Positions 43,837-52,923 of a DNA stretch of 64,000 bases are shown here, piece by piece. Source of the DNA: Sphingomonas sp. Root241. Lineage in GTDB: Bacteria; Pseudomonadota; Alphaproteobacteria; Sphingomonadales; Sphingomonadaceae. The stretch's first letter is position 1; every line of letters begins with the position of its first letter. Below the pieces are notes generated by a model, which saw nothing but the letters and a program-made list of their open reading frames with translations, was not told the DNA's origin and did not search any database. A program made the translations under genes and the position numbers. Where the stretch lies: NCBI RefSeq assembly GCF_001428865.1, contig NZ_LMIV01000001.1, positions 1,797,997-1,861,996 on the forward strand, in the 5' to 3' direction.

Positions 43837-45264
43837 TTGAGCGCAACATCTGATACCGGCAGCAAGCCTGTCGTCACCCGTTTCGCGCCGTCGCCCACCG
43901 GGTTCCTCCATATCGGCGGCGCCCGTACGGCGCTGTTCAACCTGCTGTTCGCCCGCCATCACGGCGGCAAGTTCCTGCTGCGCATCGAGGATACCGATCG
44001 CGCGCGCTCGACCGAGCCAGCGATCGCCGCGATCCTCGACGGAATGCGCTGGCTCGACCTCGATTGGGACGGCGAGGAGGTCTATCAATTCTCGCGGGCA
44101 GCCCGCCACGCCGAAGTCGCGCATGAAATGCTCGCGGGTGGCCACGCCTACAAATGCTTCGCCACCGCCGAGGAGCTGGAGGCGATGCGCGCCGTGCAGC
44201 GCGCCAACAAGCAGCCTTTGCGCTATGACGGCCGCTGGCGCGATCGCGACGCGAACGAGGCTCCCGAGGGCGCGCCCTTCGTGATCCGCCTCAAGGCGCC
44301 GCGCGAAGGCAGCGTCACGATCGACGACCGGGTCCAGGGTTCGGTCACCGTCAACAATAGCGAGCTCGACGACATGGTCCTGCTCCGCTCGGACGGCACG
44401 CCGACCTATATGCTCGCGGTGGTGGTCGACGATCACGACATGGGCGTCACCCACATCATCCGCGGCGACGACCATCTCAACAACGCCTTCCGCCAATTGC
44501 CGATCTATCGGGCGATGGGCTGGGAAGAACCGACCTACGCGCACATCCCGCTGATCCACGGTGCCGACGGCGCCAAGCTCTCGAAGCGCCACGGTGCGCT
44601 GGGCGTCGACGCCTATCGCGACGAGCTCGGCCTGCTTCCCGAGGCGGTGTCCAACTATCTTCTCCGTCTCGGCTGGGGTCATGGCGATGACGAGATCATC
44701 AGCCGCGATCAGGCGATCGAGTGGTTCGATCTCGCCGGAGTCGGCAAAAGCCCCTCGCGCTTCGACCTCAAGAAGCTCGAGAACCTCAACGGCCATTATA
44801 TCCGCGCATCGGACGACGCCCGTCTCGCCGATCTGGTCGCGAAGCGGCTGCCGTTCGAAATCACCGAAGCGCAATCGACGCTCCTCACGGCGGCGATGCC
44901 TTCGCTCAAGCCGCGCGCCGCGAATCTAAATGAGATCGCCGAGGGTGCGATGTTCCTTTTCCGGACACGTCCGCTCGATCTCGACGAGGGCGCGGCTGCA
45001 CTGCTGGAGGGCGAGGCTCCTGCGCTCCTCGCTGCAGTGCACACTTCGCTTGACGCGGCCGGAAGCTGGGATACGGAGGCGCTCGAAGCGGCGGTACGGA
45101 CCGTCGCCGACGATGCGGGGGTCAAGCTCGGCGCCGTCGCGCAGCCTCTGCGCGCCGCACTCACCGGGCGACGAACCTCTCCGGGCATCTTCGACGTTCT
45201 GGCATTGCTGGGGCGGGAGGAAAGCCTGGCCCGCATCGCCGATCAAATGACCAAGCCCGCCTGA
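43837..45264 (+). CDS. gltX: Glutamate--tRNA ligase
   Basis: 475 residues, class I aminoacyl-tRNA synthetase. HIGH-like motif in [20 protein letters not shown]-like motif KLSKRHG, and the [13 protein letters not shown] region. The C-terminal anticodon-binding part starts around residue 320. It charges tRNA-Glu; alphaproteobacteria sometimes also mischarge tRNA-Gln. The TTG at 43837 is the best start (GGGAG 9 bp upstream) because the frame upstream is an artefact of the divergent comEC start. It is followed by gltA after 25 bp. Confidence 0.95.
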   Translation: MSATSDTGSKPVVTRFAPSPTGFLHIGGARTALFNLLFARHHGGKFLLRIEDTDRARSTEPAIAAILDGMRWLDLDWDGEEVYQFSRAARHAEVAHEMLAGGHAYKCFATAEELEAMRAVQRANKQPLRYDGRWRDRDANEAPEGAPFVIRLKAPREGSVTIDDRVQGSVTVNNSELDDMVLLRSDGTPTYMLAVVVDDHDMGVTHIIRGDDHLNNAFRQLPIYRAMGWEEPTYAHIPLIHGADGAKLSKRHGALGVDAYRDELGLLPEAVSNYLLRLGWGHGDDEIISRDQAIEWFDLAGVGKSPSRFDLKKLENLNGHYIRASDDARLADLVAKRLPFEITEAQSTLLTAAMPSLKPRAANLNEIAEGAMFLFRTRPLDLDEGAAALLEGEAPALLAAVHTSLDAAGSWDTEALEAAVRTVADDAGVKLGAVAQPLRAALTGRRTSPGIFDVLALLGREESLARIADQMTKPA

Positions 45265-45289
45265 TCCGGGCCAGACAAGGACGACGTGT

Positions 45290-46573
45290 ATGAGCGATAC
45301 CGCGAAGCTTCAGGTTCCGGGTAAAGACGTTGAATACCCGATCCTCACGGGCAGCGTCGGCCCGGACGTCGTCGACATCCGCAAGCTCTATGCCCAGACG
45401 GGCATGTTCACCTATGATCCCGGGTTCACGTCGACCGCCTCGTGCGAATCGGGCCTGACCTATATCGACGGCGATGAAGGCGTATTGCTCCATCGCGGCT
45501 ATCCGATCGGCCAGCTCGCCGAGCATTCGAGCTTCATGGAAGTGGCCTATCTGCTGCTGAACGGCGAATTGCCGGGCAAGGACGAGCTCGCCGGCTTCAA
45601 CAACACGATCACCCGCCACACGATGCTGCACGAGCAGCTCGCGACCTTCTATCGCGGCTTCCGTCGCGATGCGCACCCGATGGCGGTGATGTGCGGCGTC
45701 GCCGGCGCGCTGTCGGCTTTCTATCACGACTCGACCGACATCACCGATCCCAAGCAACGCATGATCGCGTCGCACCGGCTGATCGCCAAGATGCCGACGA
45801 TCGCGGCGATGGCGTACAAGTACAGCGTCGGCCAGCCGTTCCTCTACCCGGACAACTCGTTGTCCTACACGGGCAATTTCCTGCGCATGACCTTCGGCGT
45901 CCCCGCCGAGGAATATGTCGTGAACCCGGTGGTCGAGAAGGCGCTCGACCGCATCTTCATCCTGCACGCCGATCACGAGCAGAACGCCTCGACCTCAACC
46001 GTGCGTCTCGCCGGTTCGTCGGGCGCCAATCCGTTCGCCTGCATCGCGGCGGGCATCGCCTGCCTGTGGGGCCCGGCGCATGGCGGCGCCAACGAGGCCG
46101 CACTCAACATGCTCCATGAGATCGGCCGCCCCGAACGCATTCCCGAGTTCATCGCGCGCGCCAAGGACAAGAACGATCCGTTCCGCCTGATGGGCTTCGG
46201 CCACCGCGTCTACAAGAATTACGATCCCCGCGCGACGGTGATGCAGAAGACGGTGCGCGAGGTGTTCAAGGAGCTGAACGTCTCCGATCCCGTGTTCGAG
46301 GTCGCGCTCCAGCTCGAGGAAATGGCACTCAAGGATTCGTACTTCATCGAGAAGAAGCTGTTCCCGAACGTCGATTTCTATTCGGGCGTGATCCTGTCGG
46401 CGATCGGATTCCCGACGACGATGTTCACGGCTTTGTTCGCGCTTGCCCGCACCGTCGGCTGGGTCGCGCAGTGGAACGAGATGATCTCGGACCCCGAGCA
46501 GAAGATCGGCCGTCCGCGCCAGCTCTACACCGGCCCCGTCCAGCGCGACTACGTCCCCGTCGACAAGCGCTGA
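45290..46573 (+). CDS. gltA: Citrate synthase (type II)
   Basis: 427 residues, hexameric type II citrate synthase as in other proteobacteria. Recognisable motifs: [38 protein letters not shown] with catalytic histidine, and [15 protein letters not shown], and [15 protein letters not shown]. It condenses oxaloacetate and acetyl-CoA as the first TCA-cycle step. The ATG at 45290 is preceded by AAGGAC. It converges on the ampR-like gene; only 3 bp separate the two stops and the terminator hairpin (46579-46607) lies inside the ampR end. Confidence 0.97.
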   Translation: MSDTAKLQVPGKDVEYPILTGSVGPDVVDIRKLYAQTGMFTYDPGFTSTASCESGLTYIDGDEGVLLHRGYPIGQLAEHSSFMEVAYLLLNGELPGKDELAGFNNTITRHTMLHEQLATFYRGFRRDAHPMAVMCGVAGALSAFYHDSTDITDPKQRMIASHRLIAKMPTIAAMAYKYSVGQPFLYPDNSLSYTGNFLRMTFGVPAEEYVVNPVVEKALDRIFILHADHEQNASTSTVRLAGSSGANPFACIAAGIACLWGPAHGGANEAALNMLHEIGRPERIPEFIARAKDKNDPFRLMGFGHRVYKNYDPRATVMQKTVREVFKELNVSDPVFEVALQLEEMALKDSYFIEKKLFPNVDFYSGVILSAIGFPTTMFTALFALARTVGWVAQWNEMISDPEQKIGRPRQLYTGPVQRDYVPVDKR

Positions 46574-46576
46574 CCT

Positions 46577-47464
46577 TCAATTCCCCTCCCTCCCGGGGAG
46601 GGGAATTTGCTCGCTTATCCAGTCGCGAAACGCCGTCATCGCCAGAGTCGGCGTTCGTGATTTGAGCCAGGTCAGCCAATAGCGCCCCGTCGCCACTTCC
46701 AGCGCAAACGGCCGCACGAGCGCGCCGTCGTCGACGAGCCGCCCCAGCATCGAGGCCGGCGCCAGCGCCACCCCGGCACCCTGCATCGCCGCCTCGACCA
46801 TCGCGAGCGACGAATCGAACACCGGCCCCTTGAGCGTGGGCGCGGCGATCTCCGCCGCCTCGAGCCAGCGCGCCCATTCATCGGCACGATACGAGCGCAA
46901 CAGCGGCATTCCCAACAGGTCGCGCGGTTCGCCCAGCTCCCGCGCCATCGCCGGGGTGCATAAAGGCGTCAGCGGCGCCTGCATAAGCGGCACCGCCTCG
47001 GTTGCGTGCCACGCCCCGTCGCCAAAACGGATCGCGAAATCGAGCCCCTCGCCGGCCAGATCGACTCGGTTGTTGTTGGTGAACAGCCGCAAGTCGATCC
47101 GCGGATGCGCTGCGCGGAACGCGGGCAGGCGCGGCAGCAGCCAGCCGGTCGCGAAGGTCCCCACCGCCGCCACCGACAGCAACTGCGTGGCCTCGCCGCT
47201 GGCGATCCCCTCGACCAGTTCGGCCATGCGGTCGAAGCTCTCGGCGAGCACCGGCAGCAGCGCTGCGCCCTCATCGGTAAGCGCCAGCCCGCGCGGCAGC
47301 CGTCGAAACAATTGCACGCCCAGCCGCGTCTCCAGCGCCTTCACCTGATGGCTCACCGCGGCCTGCGTCACGCACAATTCGATCGCCGCACGCGTGAAGG
47401 AGAGGTGCCGCGCCGAGGCCTCGAACGCGCGCAGGGCATTGAGCGGCAAATGCGGGCGGACCAT
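46577..47464 (-). CDS. AmpR-like LysR regulator without an adjacent ampC
   Basis: 295 residues. HTH: LPLNALRAFEASARHLSFTRAAIELCVTQAAVSHQVKALE; effector domain with VGTFATGWLLPRLPAFRAAHP, LFTNNNRVDLAGEGLDFAIRFGDGAWHATEA, and GRYWLTWLKSR. These stretches correspond closely to AmpR of Enterobacteriaceae as I recall it, closer than to GcvA. AmpR senses muropeptides and controls ampC, which is normally divergent from it. Here the divergent gene is a small secreted protein, not a beta-lactamase. The ATG at 47464 fits; the longer frame to 47677 has no support. Confidence 0.85.
   Translation of the reverse strand: MVRPHLPLNALRAFEASARHLSFTRAAIELCVTQAAVSHQVKALETRLGVQLFRRLPRGLALTDEGAALLPVLAESFDRMAELVEGIASGEATQLLSVAAVGTFATGWLLPRLPAFRAAHPRIDLRLFTNNNRVDLAGEGLDFAIRFGDGAWHATEAVPLMQAPLTPLCTPAMARELGEPRDLLGMPLLRSYRADEWARWLEAAEIAAPTLKGPVFDSSLAMVEAAMQGAGVALAPASMLGRLVDDGALVRPFALEVATGRYWLTWLKSRTPTLAMTAFRDWISEQIPLPGREGN
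46579..46607. terminator. Bidirectional terminator between gltA and the ampR-like gene
   Basis: Perfect 12-bp inverted repeat (46579-46590 and 46596-46607, loop TCCCG, AATT flanks) beginning 6 bp after the gltA stop and overlapping the final codons of the minus-strand gene. Confidence 0.8.
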
Positions 47465-47609
47465 CGCATTCGCATAAGCTTTCCTAATGGCGGAAGCCAG
47501 TTCCGGGTGGAGAACCTCGAATCTGTACCGGAGACTACAAAGTGATTCAGCAAAGCGAAGCTTGGCGAATCCTATTCTGCCGTCACTGCGGGAGAATTGA
47601 CAGGAGAGC

Positions 47610-47927
47610 ATGATGAAGATTGTCAGGATCATCGCCGCCGCCGCGCTTGCGTTCACGGGCGTCGCCGGTGCCACCACAGCCGCCAGTGCGGCACCCGTTA
47701 CCTTGGTCGCCGCCAGCGCCGCCGTGCAGGATTATGGCTATGGTTACGGCTATCGCGACGACCGACGCTATCGCGATGACCGCCGTTATCGCGGCGATCG
47801 TAATCGCTGGGATCGGGGCCGTGGTTATGACCGCGGACGCTATTATCGCGGGCACCGCTCGCATCGCGTCTGCTGGACCGAATGGCGGCGCTATCAGGGG
47901 CGTGTGACGGTCTGCCGCCGCCGCTGA
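47610..47927 (+). CDS. Small secreted Arg/Tyr/Asp-rich protein
   Basis: 105 residues. A signal peptide (KIVRIIAAAALAFTGVAGATTAASA) is followed by a low-complexity basic repeat region rich in YGYGYGYRDDRRYRDDRRYRG-like units (the repeated RDDRRY pattern) and a C-terminus with two cysteines (RVCWTEWRRYQGRVTVCRRR). Similar small basic exported proteins are common in sphingomonads; the function is unknown. The repeated RDDR units could bind metal or acidic polymers, which is speculation. Two ATGs (47610 and 47613) follow GGAGAG; the second has better spacing. It is divergent from the AmpR-like gene and ends near a hairpin (47933-47967). Confidence 0.75.
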   Translation: MMKIVRIIAAAALAFTGVAGATTAASAAPVTLVAASAAVQDYGYGYGYRDDRRYRDDRRYRGDRNRWDRGRGYDRGRYYRGHRSHRVCWTEWRRYQGRVTVCRRR

Positions 47928-47932
47928 CCTCG

Positions 47933-47967
47933 AACGGGGCGTCTGCCGGACCGGCGGGCGCCCCGTT
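47933..47967. terminator. Hairpin between the small secreted protein gene and the histidine-kinase-like gene
   Basis: AACGGGGCG (47933-47941) pairs with CGCCCCGTT (47959-47967), with an inner CCGG stem. It starts 6 bp after one stop and touches the opposite stop, so it probably serves both genes. Confidence 0.75.
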
Positions 47968-49364
47968 TACGTTCGCAAAGGAAGCCTGAATACGAAACGC
48001 GCGCCCATTCCCGGTGCGCTGTCGACGACAATGTCGCCGCCCATCGCTCGGGCGAGTCGCCGGGCGATATAGAGGCCGAGGCCAGATCCGCCCGGCTCGC
48101 TGTCGTCGACGCGGCCGAATTTCTCGAAGATCCGCGCGTGATCCTCCGACGCGATGCCCTTGCCCTGATCGGCGACGATCACGCAGCCCATATTGCCTTC
48201 ACGCTCGAGGCGGATCCACACCATCGCGCCCGGCGGCGAATAGCGTACCGCGTTGCCGATCAGATTGACCATCACCTGCAATGCGCGGCGGAACTCGCCG
48301 GTCACCGGCAACGCATCGTCCATCGCCGGCTTGTCGATCCGCACTTCGGATTGCGCTGCGCGCACGGCGAGCAGCCCGGCCGCACGCCGAGCGACATCCG
48401 CAAGGTCGATCGGCTCGATCAGGATCGCGAAATCCTCGCGTTCGATCGCTTGTAAATCGACCAGATCCTCGACCAATCCCAACAGATGCCGCCCGGCATT
48501 GGCGATGTCACTGGCATATTCGGCATAATCGGGCTTGAGCGGTCCATCCAGCTGCGCACTGATGCTGTCGGCGTTGGCGATGATCTTGCCGAGCGGTCCG
48601 CGCAGCGCGCGATCGAGCCGCTGGCTGAACGAATCGGGAAAGCCCCCGAATGCCGCCGCCGGCGCCGGCAAAGGCGTATCGGGTCCCGGCTCGGGCGGGA
48701 GAGGCATCTCGAGCATGTGCGCCGCGCCGACGAATCCTGCGAAACGCCCGCCGGGGTCGCTACGCGGAGCGGCCGCGAGTCGCACCATCCGCCCGGTCCC
48801 GCGAATCTCCGCCTTCTGTCCGTCGAACTGCGCCTGCGCCGCCACGGCGTCGAGAATCGGCAAATTGCCGCTTTCGTCCTGCTCCAGATGAAACAGACGA
48901 GTCAGCGGCTGGCCGAGCATCTCGCTCGATTCGAAGCCATAACGCTCGCCCGCCTCGATCGAGAGGAAGGTGATGCGCAGCGATGCGTCAGTCTCCCACA
49001 GCCAGTCGGCAGCCGATCGGAAAAAGTCGCCGTCGCGTTCGAGCTCGCTGCCGATCGCACGCCAGGCCGGCCGCTGGCGCCATCCGCTCACTTCGAGCCG
49101 GACGCCGCCGTCCTCGGGCTCGGCGCGGACCCACAAGTCGAGATCGTCCTCGCCGTCCGCGGCGACGACATTGCGCGAGATCGCGATACCGAGCCGCTGC
49201 GAAAGCCGCGCGAGCGTGGCGATCTGCGGCACTGCGAGCGGCGCGCCCCGCTCGCCACCGGCACGCAGATTGAGTTCGGCCAGCCGCGCCTCGGCGTCGA
49301 TCAGCCGTCCCTCGCGGTCGAGCCGTCCGTATGAGACGGGGATCGAGCGATCGATCGCGTTCAT
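47967..49364 (-). CDS. Histidine-kinase-like protein lacking the phosphoacceptor histidine
   Basis: 465 residues, no transmembrane helix. A PAS-like domain (about 112-220; FFRSAADWLWETDASLRITFLS), a HisKA-like helical hairpin (about 245-310) and an intact HATPase (345-465) with N box N371, G1 DQGKGI (399-404) and G2 GGSGLGLYIA (426-434). In the H box the sequence is SQRLDRALRGPLGKI: the histidine position of HELRTPL is R252 (codon CGC). It therefore cannot autophosphorylate by the usual route and may be an ATP-binding regulator or pseudokinase. Its ATG overlaps the stop of the upstream DUF2336 gene. Confidence 0.85.
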   Translation of the reverse strand: MNAIDRSIPVSYGRLDREGRLIDAEARLAELNLRAGGERGAPLAVPQIATLARLSQRLGIAISRNVVAADGEDDLDLWVRAEPEDGGVRLEVSGWRQRPAWRAIGSELERDGDFFRSAADWLWETDASLRITFLSIEAGERYGFESSEMLGQPLTRLFHLEQDESGNLPILDAVAAQAQFDGQKAEIRGTGRMVRLAAAPRSDPGGRFAGFVGAAHMLEMPLPPEPGPDTPLPAPAAAFGGFPDSFSQRLDRALRGPLGKIIANADSISAQLDGPLKPDYAEYASDIANAGRHLLGLVEDLVDLQAIEREDFAILIEPIDLADVARRAAGLLAVRAAQSEVRIDKPAMDDALPVTGEFRRALQVMVNLIGNAVRYSPPGAMVWIRLEREGNMGCVIVADQGKGIASEDHARIFEKFGRVDDSEPGGSGLGLYIARRLARAMGGDIVVDSAPGMGARFVFRLPLRT

Positions 49365-50479
49365 GCCGCGCCCCCGGTGCGGGCCAATGCCAGCAGCGCC
49401 GTGCGATAGTCCGGATCGAGCCGCAGCGGCGCGATCGCATTGCGCGCATCGTCGCTCGATATGGCAAGGATTGCGTCGAGCCGATCGGCAAAGCGCTCGA
49501 CGTCGCGGCGCGGATCGGCCTCGCACAAGGCGAAGCCGATATGGGCGATCGCCTCGCGCCCCAGATCGAGCGCGCGGAGCGCCAACCAGAGTCGCTCGGC
49601 ACCTGATTCGAGCACGATCTCGCGGGCGAGCGAATAGCTCACTCCCAATGCATGGGCGAGCAATGCGATGAACAGCACGATGCGGCGGTCGCCCAGAGCC
49701 TCGACCAGCATCCGCGGCAGTTCGTCGGGCTGGGCGTCGATCGCCGCGGCAAAGCGCATCGCCGCGCCCTCCAGCCGATCGCCTTCGTCATAAGCGGCGA
49801 GGCTGCGTTGCGCCGCGTCGGACAGTGCTCGGTCGAGCAGCGGCAGCGCGCCGTCGGCGGCTTCCCCCACACGCTCGCGCAACGCCGCTGCCACCCACCA
49901 GACCAGCCGACAGTGCAGCTCGGCAGGCAGGTCGGTCTGGGTCAAATGTTCCGCATCGGGGTCGCCGCGCCGCCGGCTTTCGGCGATCAGCACCGCCATC
50001 GCACCGCTGGCGAGCGCGCGATCGGGGTGCTGGACGAATCGATTGACCAGGCTGGGACGCTCGGGATTGTCCGGTGCGTTGAGCGGCAGTGCCGCTGCGA
50101 TCGCGTCCTGGCGCACCCGTGCGATCAGTTCGGTCATCAGCGCTGGATCGCGCAACAGACCGGAATCGAACAGACGATTGCAGACGCTCGCCTCGGTCCG
50201 CAGAATCGCCGTGGAGAGCCGCGCCTCGCCGCGCTCGCTAAGCAACCGCGCGCCATTCTCGCGAATCTCGGCCTCCACGGTCTCCACCAACGCGCGCAGC
50301 AGCAGCGACAGCGACGCCCGCGTGCGCTCGTCGAGCCGTGCCTCGTCGGGCAGGAAGAAGTCGTCGATCGCCACTGCCAACCCATCATGGGCGCGCGTCT
50401 CCGCAGCCGCCGCGCGCGCGAGCAGCTCGGGAGCGCCGCTGGTGGCGCCGTGGGTTATGTCGACGGAGTTATCCGACAT
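49361..50479 (-). CDS. DUF2336 protein
   Basis: 372 residues, mostly helical, matching DUF2336, a family frequent in alphaproteobacteria, often in signalling contexts. Segments such as LVNRFVQHPDRALASGAMAVLIAESRR, HCRLVWWVAAALRERVG and LLAHALGVSYSLAREIVLESG are typical helical repeats. No enzymatic motif is seen. Its stop overlaps the start of the histidine-kinase-like gene by four bases (ATGA), so the two are co-translated and probably act together. The ATG at 50479 follows AGAGG. Confidence 0.85.
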   Translation of the reverse strand: MSDNSVDITHGATSGAPELLARAAAAETRAHDGLAVAIDDFFLPDEARLDERTRASLSLLLRALVETVEAEIRENGARLLSERGEARLSTAILRTEASVCNRLFDSGLLRDPALMTELIARVRQDAIAAALPLNAPDNPERPSLVNRFVQHPDRALASGAMAVLIAESRRRGDPDAEHLTQTDLPAELHCRLVWWVAAALRERVGEAADGALPLLDRALSDAAQRSLAAYDEGDRLEGAAMRFAAAIDAQPDELPRMLVEALGDRRIVLFIALLAHALGVSYSLAREIVLESGAERLWLALRALDLGREAIAHIGFALCEADPRRDVERFADRLDAILAISSDDARNAIAPLRLDPDYRTALLALARTGGAA

Positions 50480-50514
50480 CGACCTCTGACTAGCGGAATG
50501 TGATTAAAGCGAAG

Positions 50515-51690
50515 CTAAGCTTTTTCGCGCGTGCCCTCAACCGCCGCCGCCAGCGTCATGAAAGCATAAAGCGCCGCCGCGCCGAGCCCGAACTGGATCA
50601 GCCCGGCCAACGCGAACGGCGTCAGCGACAGCAAGTGCGCCGACGGGCTTGCCCACCAGCGCCGGTGCCGCGAAGGTGCGCGCTCGATCAAGAACTGTGT
50701 CGCGAGCGCCACTGCCGCCAGCACCAGCGGCGTGGTCGTATCGAGCCGCACGCGCTCCATCCAGCCGCAGCCGAGCGCGACACCGCCGAACAGGGCCAGC
50801 AGCGTCCATTCGATCGCCCTCGCCCGCCGTTCTTCCCCGCGCAGCGCCGCCATCGCGCCGCTCGTCGCAAAGGTGGCCGCCGAGAGCAGCGAGACGATCA
50901 GTCCCGTGCCTTCCCAATCATACGCGATCGCCGTGAAGCTCAGCAAAGCGAGCACGCCCGCCACGCCGATCAGCGCCCAACCGGGTACGTTGCGCGAGAC
51001 CAGTTCGGGCAGCACCATCCGCGCGATGCGCGTGAACACCCAGCGATCGGCCCAGTCGGTCCGCCGCTCGGTCAATGCCGCCATGATCCCGGTATTGCGC
51101 GCGGCAAGGCCCTCGGCGCTATGCTCGACGGCATGACCGCTGCGCAGCCAGCTCGCGGTCAGCGGCACGTGATCGGCGCCCGATTGCGCCGCGACGCGCA
51201 GCAACGCCGACTGGAAGTCGTAATCGTCGGGCATCTGCGCGATCTGCCTGAGCTGTCCGATCGAGATCCGCGCCACTCCCGCCCAGCAATCGCGCATGTC
51301 GAGCCGCTCGATCGCGGCGGGCGAATCGGCATCATCGGTGACGAGCAATGCCTCGGGACCCTCATGGCCCATCCGATCCATCACCGGATCGGTAGTGACC
51401 AGCCCGTCGGCCATCACCAGCACCCGCGCCTCTTCGCCGATCTTTTCGGCGGCTTCCTCGGCCGACCGGACGATCTCGACGAAGAGATCGCGCCGGCTCG
51501 CGCGGCTCACTGCGGAGAGCAAGGCCGGGGTCATCTTGCCGACCGCCACCAGAACATGCTGCGCGCCCGCGCCCGAGAGCAGCCGCACCTGATATTCGAG
51601 CAAAGTCATGCCGCCGAAAGGCAGCGTCGCAACGAGCGTCCCCGGCCGGTCGCTCGCCTCCTCGATCGCAAAAATCAGCCCCGCCAGCAT
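50515..51690 (-). CDS. Nucleotidyltransferase-like membrane protein of unknown function
   Basis: 391 residues. The N-terminal ~170 residues look like a nucleotidyltransferase fold (LVATLPFGGMTLLEYQVRLLSGAGAQHVLVAVG, then VLVMADGLVTTDPVMD), similar to sugar or alcohol-phosphate nucleotidyltransferases. The C-terminal ~160 residues have about five transmembrane helices. It may be related to bifunctional IPCT/DIPPS-like enzymes, but I found no CDP-alcohol phosphatidyltransferase signature in the membrane part. The ATG at 51690 is preferred to the TTG at 51726, which directly follows the upstream stop in the same frame. It is co-directional with the DUF1343 and DOMON-like genes. Confidence 0.65.
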   Translation of the reverse strand: MLAGLIFAIEEASDRPGTLVATLPFGGMTLLEYQVRLLSGAGAQHVLVAVGKMTPALLSAVSRASRRDLFVEIVRSAEEAAEKIGEEARVLVMADGLVTTDPVMDRMGHEGPEALLVTDDADSPAAIERLDMRDCWAGVARISIGQLRQIAQMPDDYDFQSALLRVAAQSGADHVPLTASWLRSGHAVEHSAEGLAARNTGIMAALTERRTDWADRWVFTRIARMVLPELVSRNVPGWALIGVAGVLALLSFTAIAYDWEGTGLIVSLLSAATFATSGAMAALRGEERRARAIEWTLLALFGGVALGCGWMERVRLDTTTPLVLAAVALATQFLIERAPSRHRRWWASPSAHLLSLTPFALAGLIQFGLGAAALYAFMTLAAAVEGTREKA

Positions 51691-51726
51691 GGTGCGGTCG
51701 TTAAGCCCTCGTCCTGCCTTACGCAA

Positions 51727-52923
51727 TCAATACAGCAGGAACGGCCGCCGCGCTTCGGCCCAGGCCGCCTCGTCGGGCAGCGTGATCGCGTCGAGATCGC
51801 CCGCCGCGGCGCCGGCATCGTCGACCCATTCGCGCAAGGCGGGGCCGCCGTTGATCACGTCGATCGCCAGCTTGTCGAAGACATATTCGTACGGGAAATC
51901 GCGCCACAGGTCGTAGTCCGGATAAAGCGCCCGGATCGCCTTGAATCCCAGCGCCTGCACACGCCAGGGCTGGAATCGTGCATGGTCATAGGCCGGCCCC
52001 TCGGCATGGATGAACACGCCGGAGCACAATTGGCCTACATGCTTGTGAAAAGTGGGCTGGAACCAGATGTCGCGGAGCGTGCATCCCGCCAGCCAATCCG
52101 GCGCAAGTCGACGCATTTCAGCGACAATCGCGCGCGATTCCACGTCGGGAGCGCCGAACAGCTCCAACGGCCGCGTCGTCCCCCGCCCCTCGGACAAATT
52201 GGTGCCCTCGAGCATCACCGTGCCGGCATAGGCCCGCGCCATGTTCACGTTGGCGGCATTGGGACTCGGATTGATCCACGGCCTCTCCGGCGGCCAGCCG
52301 AACCCCGGCTCCACCTCAGGCTGCCACCCCTCCATCCCGATCACGGTATAGTCCACATCGAGACCGAATTGCCGGATGAACCACGCCCCCATCTCGCCCA
52401 GCGTCATCCCGTGCCGCATCGGCATCGGTCCCGCGCCCACAAAGCTTTCCCAGCCGGGCAGCAGGGTCAGCCCCTCGATCGGCCGCCCCGCGGGATTGGG
52501 CCTATCGAGCACCCACACTTCCTTGCCGTGCTGCGCCGCGGCCTCGAGCACGTAGAGCAACGTCGTCACGAACGTGTAGATTCGACAGCCGACATCCTGC
52601 AGATCGATCAGGATGACGTCGAACGTCCCCATCGACTGGCCCGTCGGCCGCCGCACTTCGCCGTAGAGGCTGAACACGGGCACACCGTAGGTCGGATCGG
52701 TATAATCCGGCGATTCCATCATATTGTCCTGGAGATCCCCGCGCACGCCATGCTGCGGCCCGAACACCGCCGAGACGTTGAGTCCCGTCGCCACCAGTGC
52801 GTCGAGCGAATGCGTCAGGTCCGCGGTGACCGAAGCCGGATGCGCGAGCAATGCGACGCGCTTGCCTTCAAGGGGTTTGCGGAGTTCAGGGTCGGCGAGC
52901 AGCCGATCGATGCCGAATTTCAT
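51727..52923 (-). CDS. DUF1343/NamZ-like exo-beta-N-acetylmuramidase family protein
   Basis: 398 residues. The family motifs are present: AHPASVTADLTHSLD, FGPQHGVRGDLQDNM, PVFSLYG, FDVILIDLQDVGCRIYTF, WVLDRPNPAGR, EGTNLSEGRGTTRP. Members of DUF1343 include NamZ, which removes MurNAc from the non-reducing end of peptidoglycan fragments. I see no signal peptide, so a cytoplasmic or recycling role is possible here. The ATG at 52923 overlaps the stop of the DOMON-like gene (ATGA). Confidence 0.88.
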   Translation of the reverse strand: MKFGIDRLLADPELRKPLEGKRVALLAHPASVTADLTHSLDALVATGLNVSAVFGPQHGVRGDLQDNMMESPDYTDPTYGVPVFSLYGEVRRPTGQSMGTFDVILIDLQDVGCRIYTFVTTLLYVLEAAAQHGKEVWVLDRPNPAGRPIEGLTLLPGWESFVGAGPMPMRHGMTLGEMGAWFIRQFGLDVDYTVIGMEGWQPEVEPGFGWPPERPWINPSPNAANVNMARAYAGTVMLEGTNLSEGRGTTRPLELFGAPDVESRAIVAEMRRLAPDWLAGCTLRDIWFQPTFHKHVGQLCSGVFIHAEGPAYDHARFQPWRVQALGFKAIRALYPDYDLWRDFPYEYVFDKLAIDVINGGPALREWVDDAGAAAGDLDAITLPDEAAWAEARRPFLLY

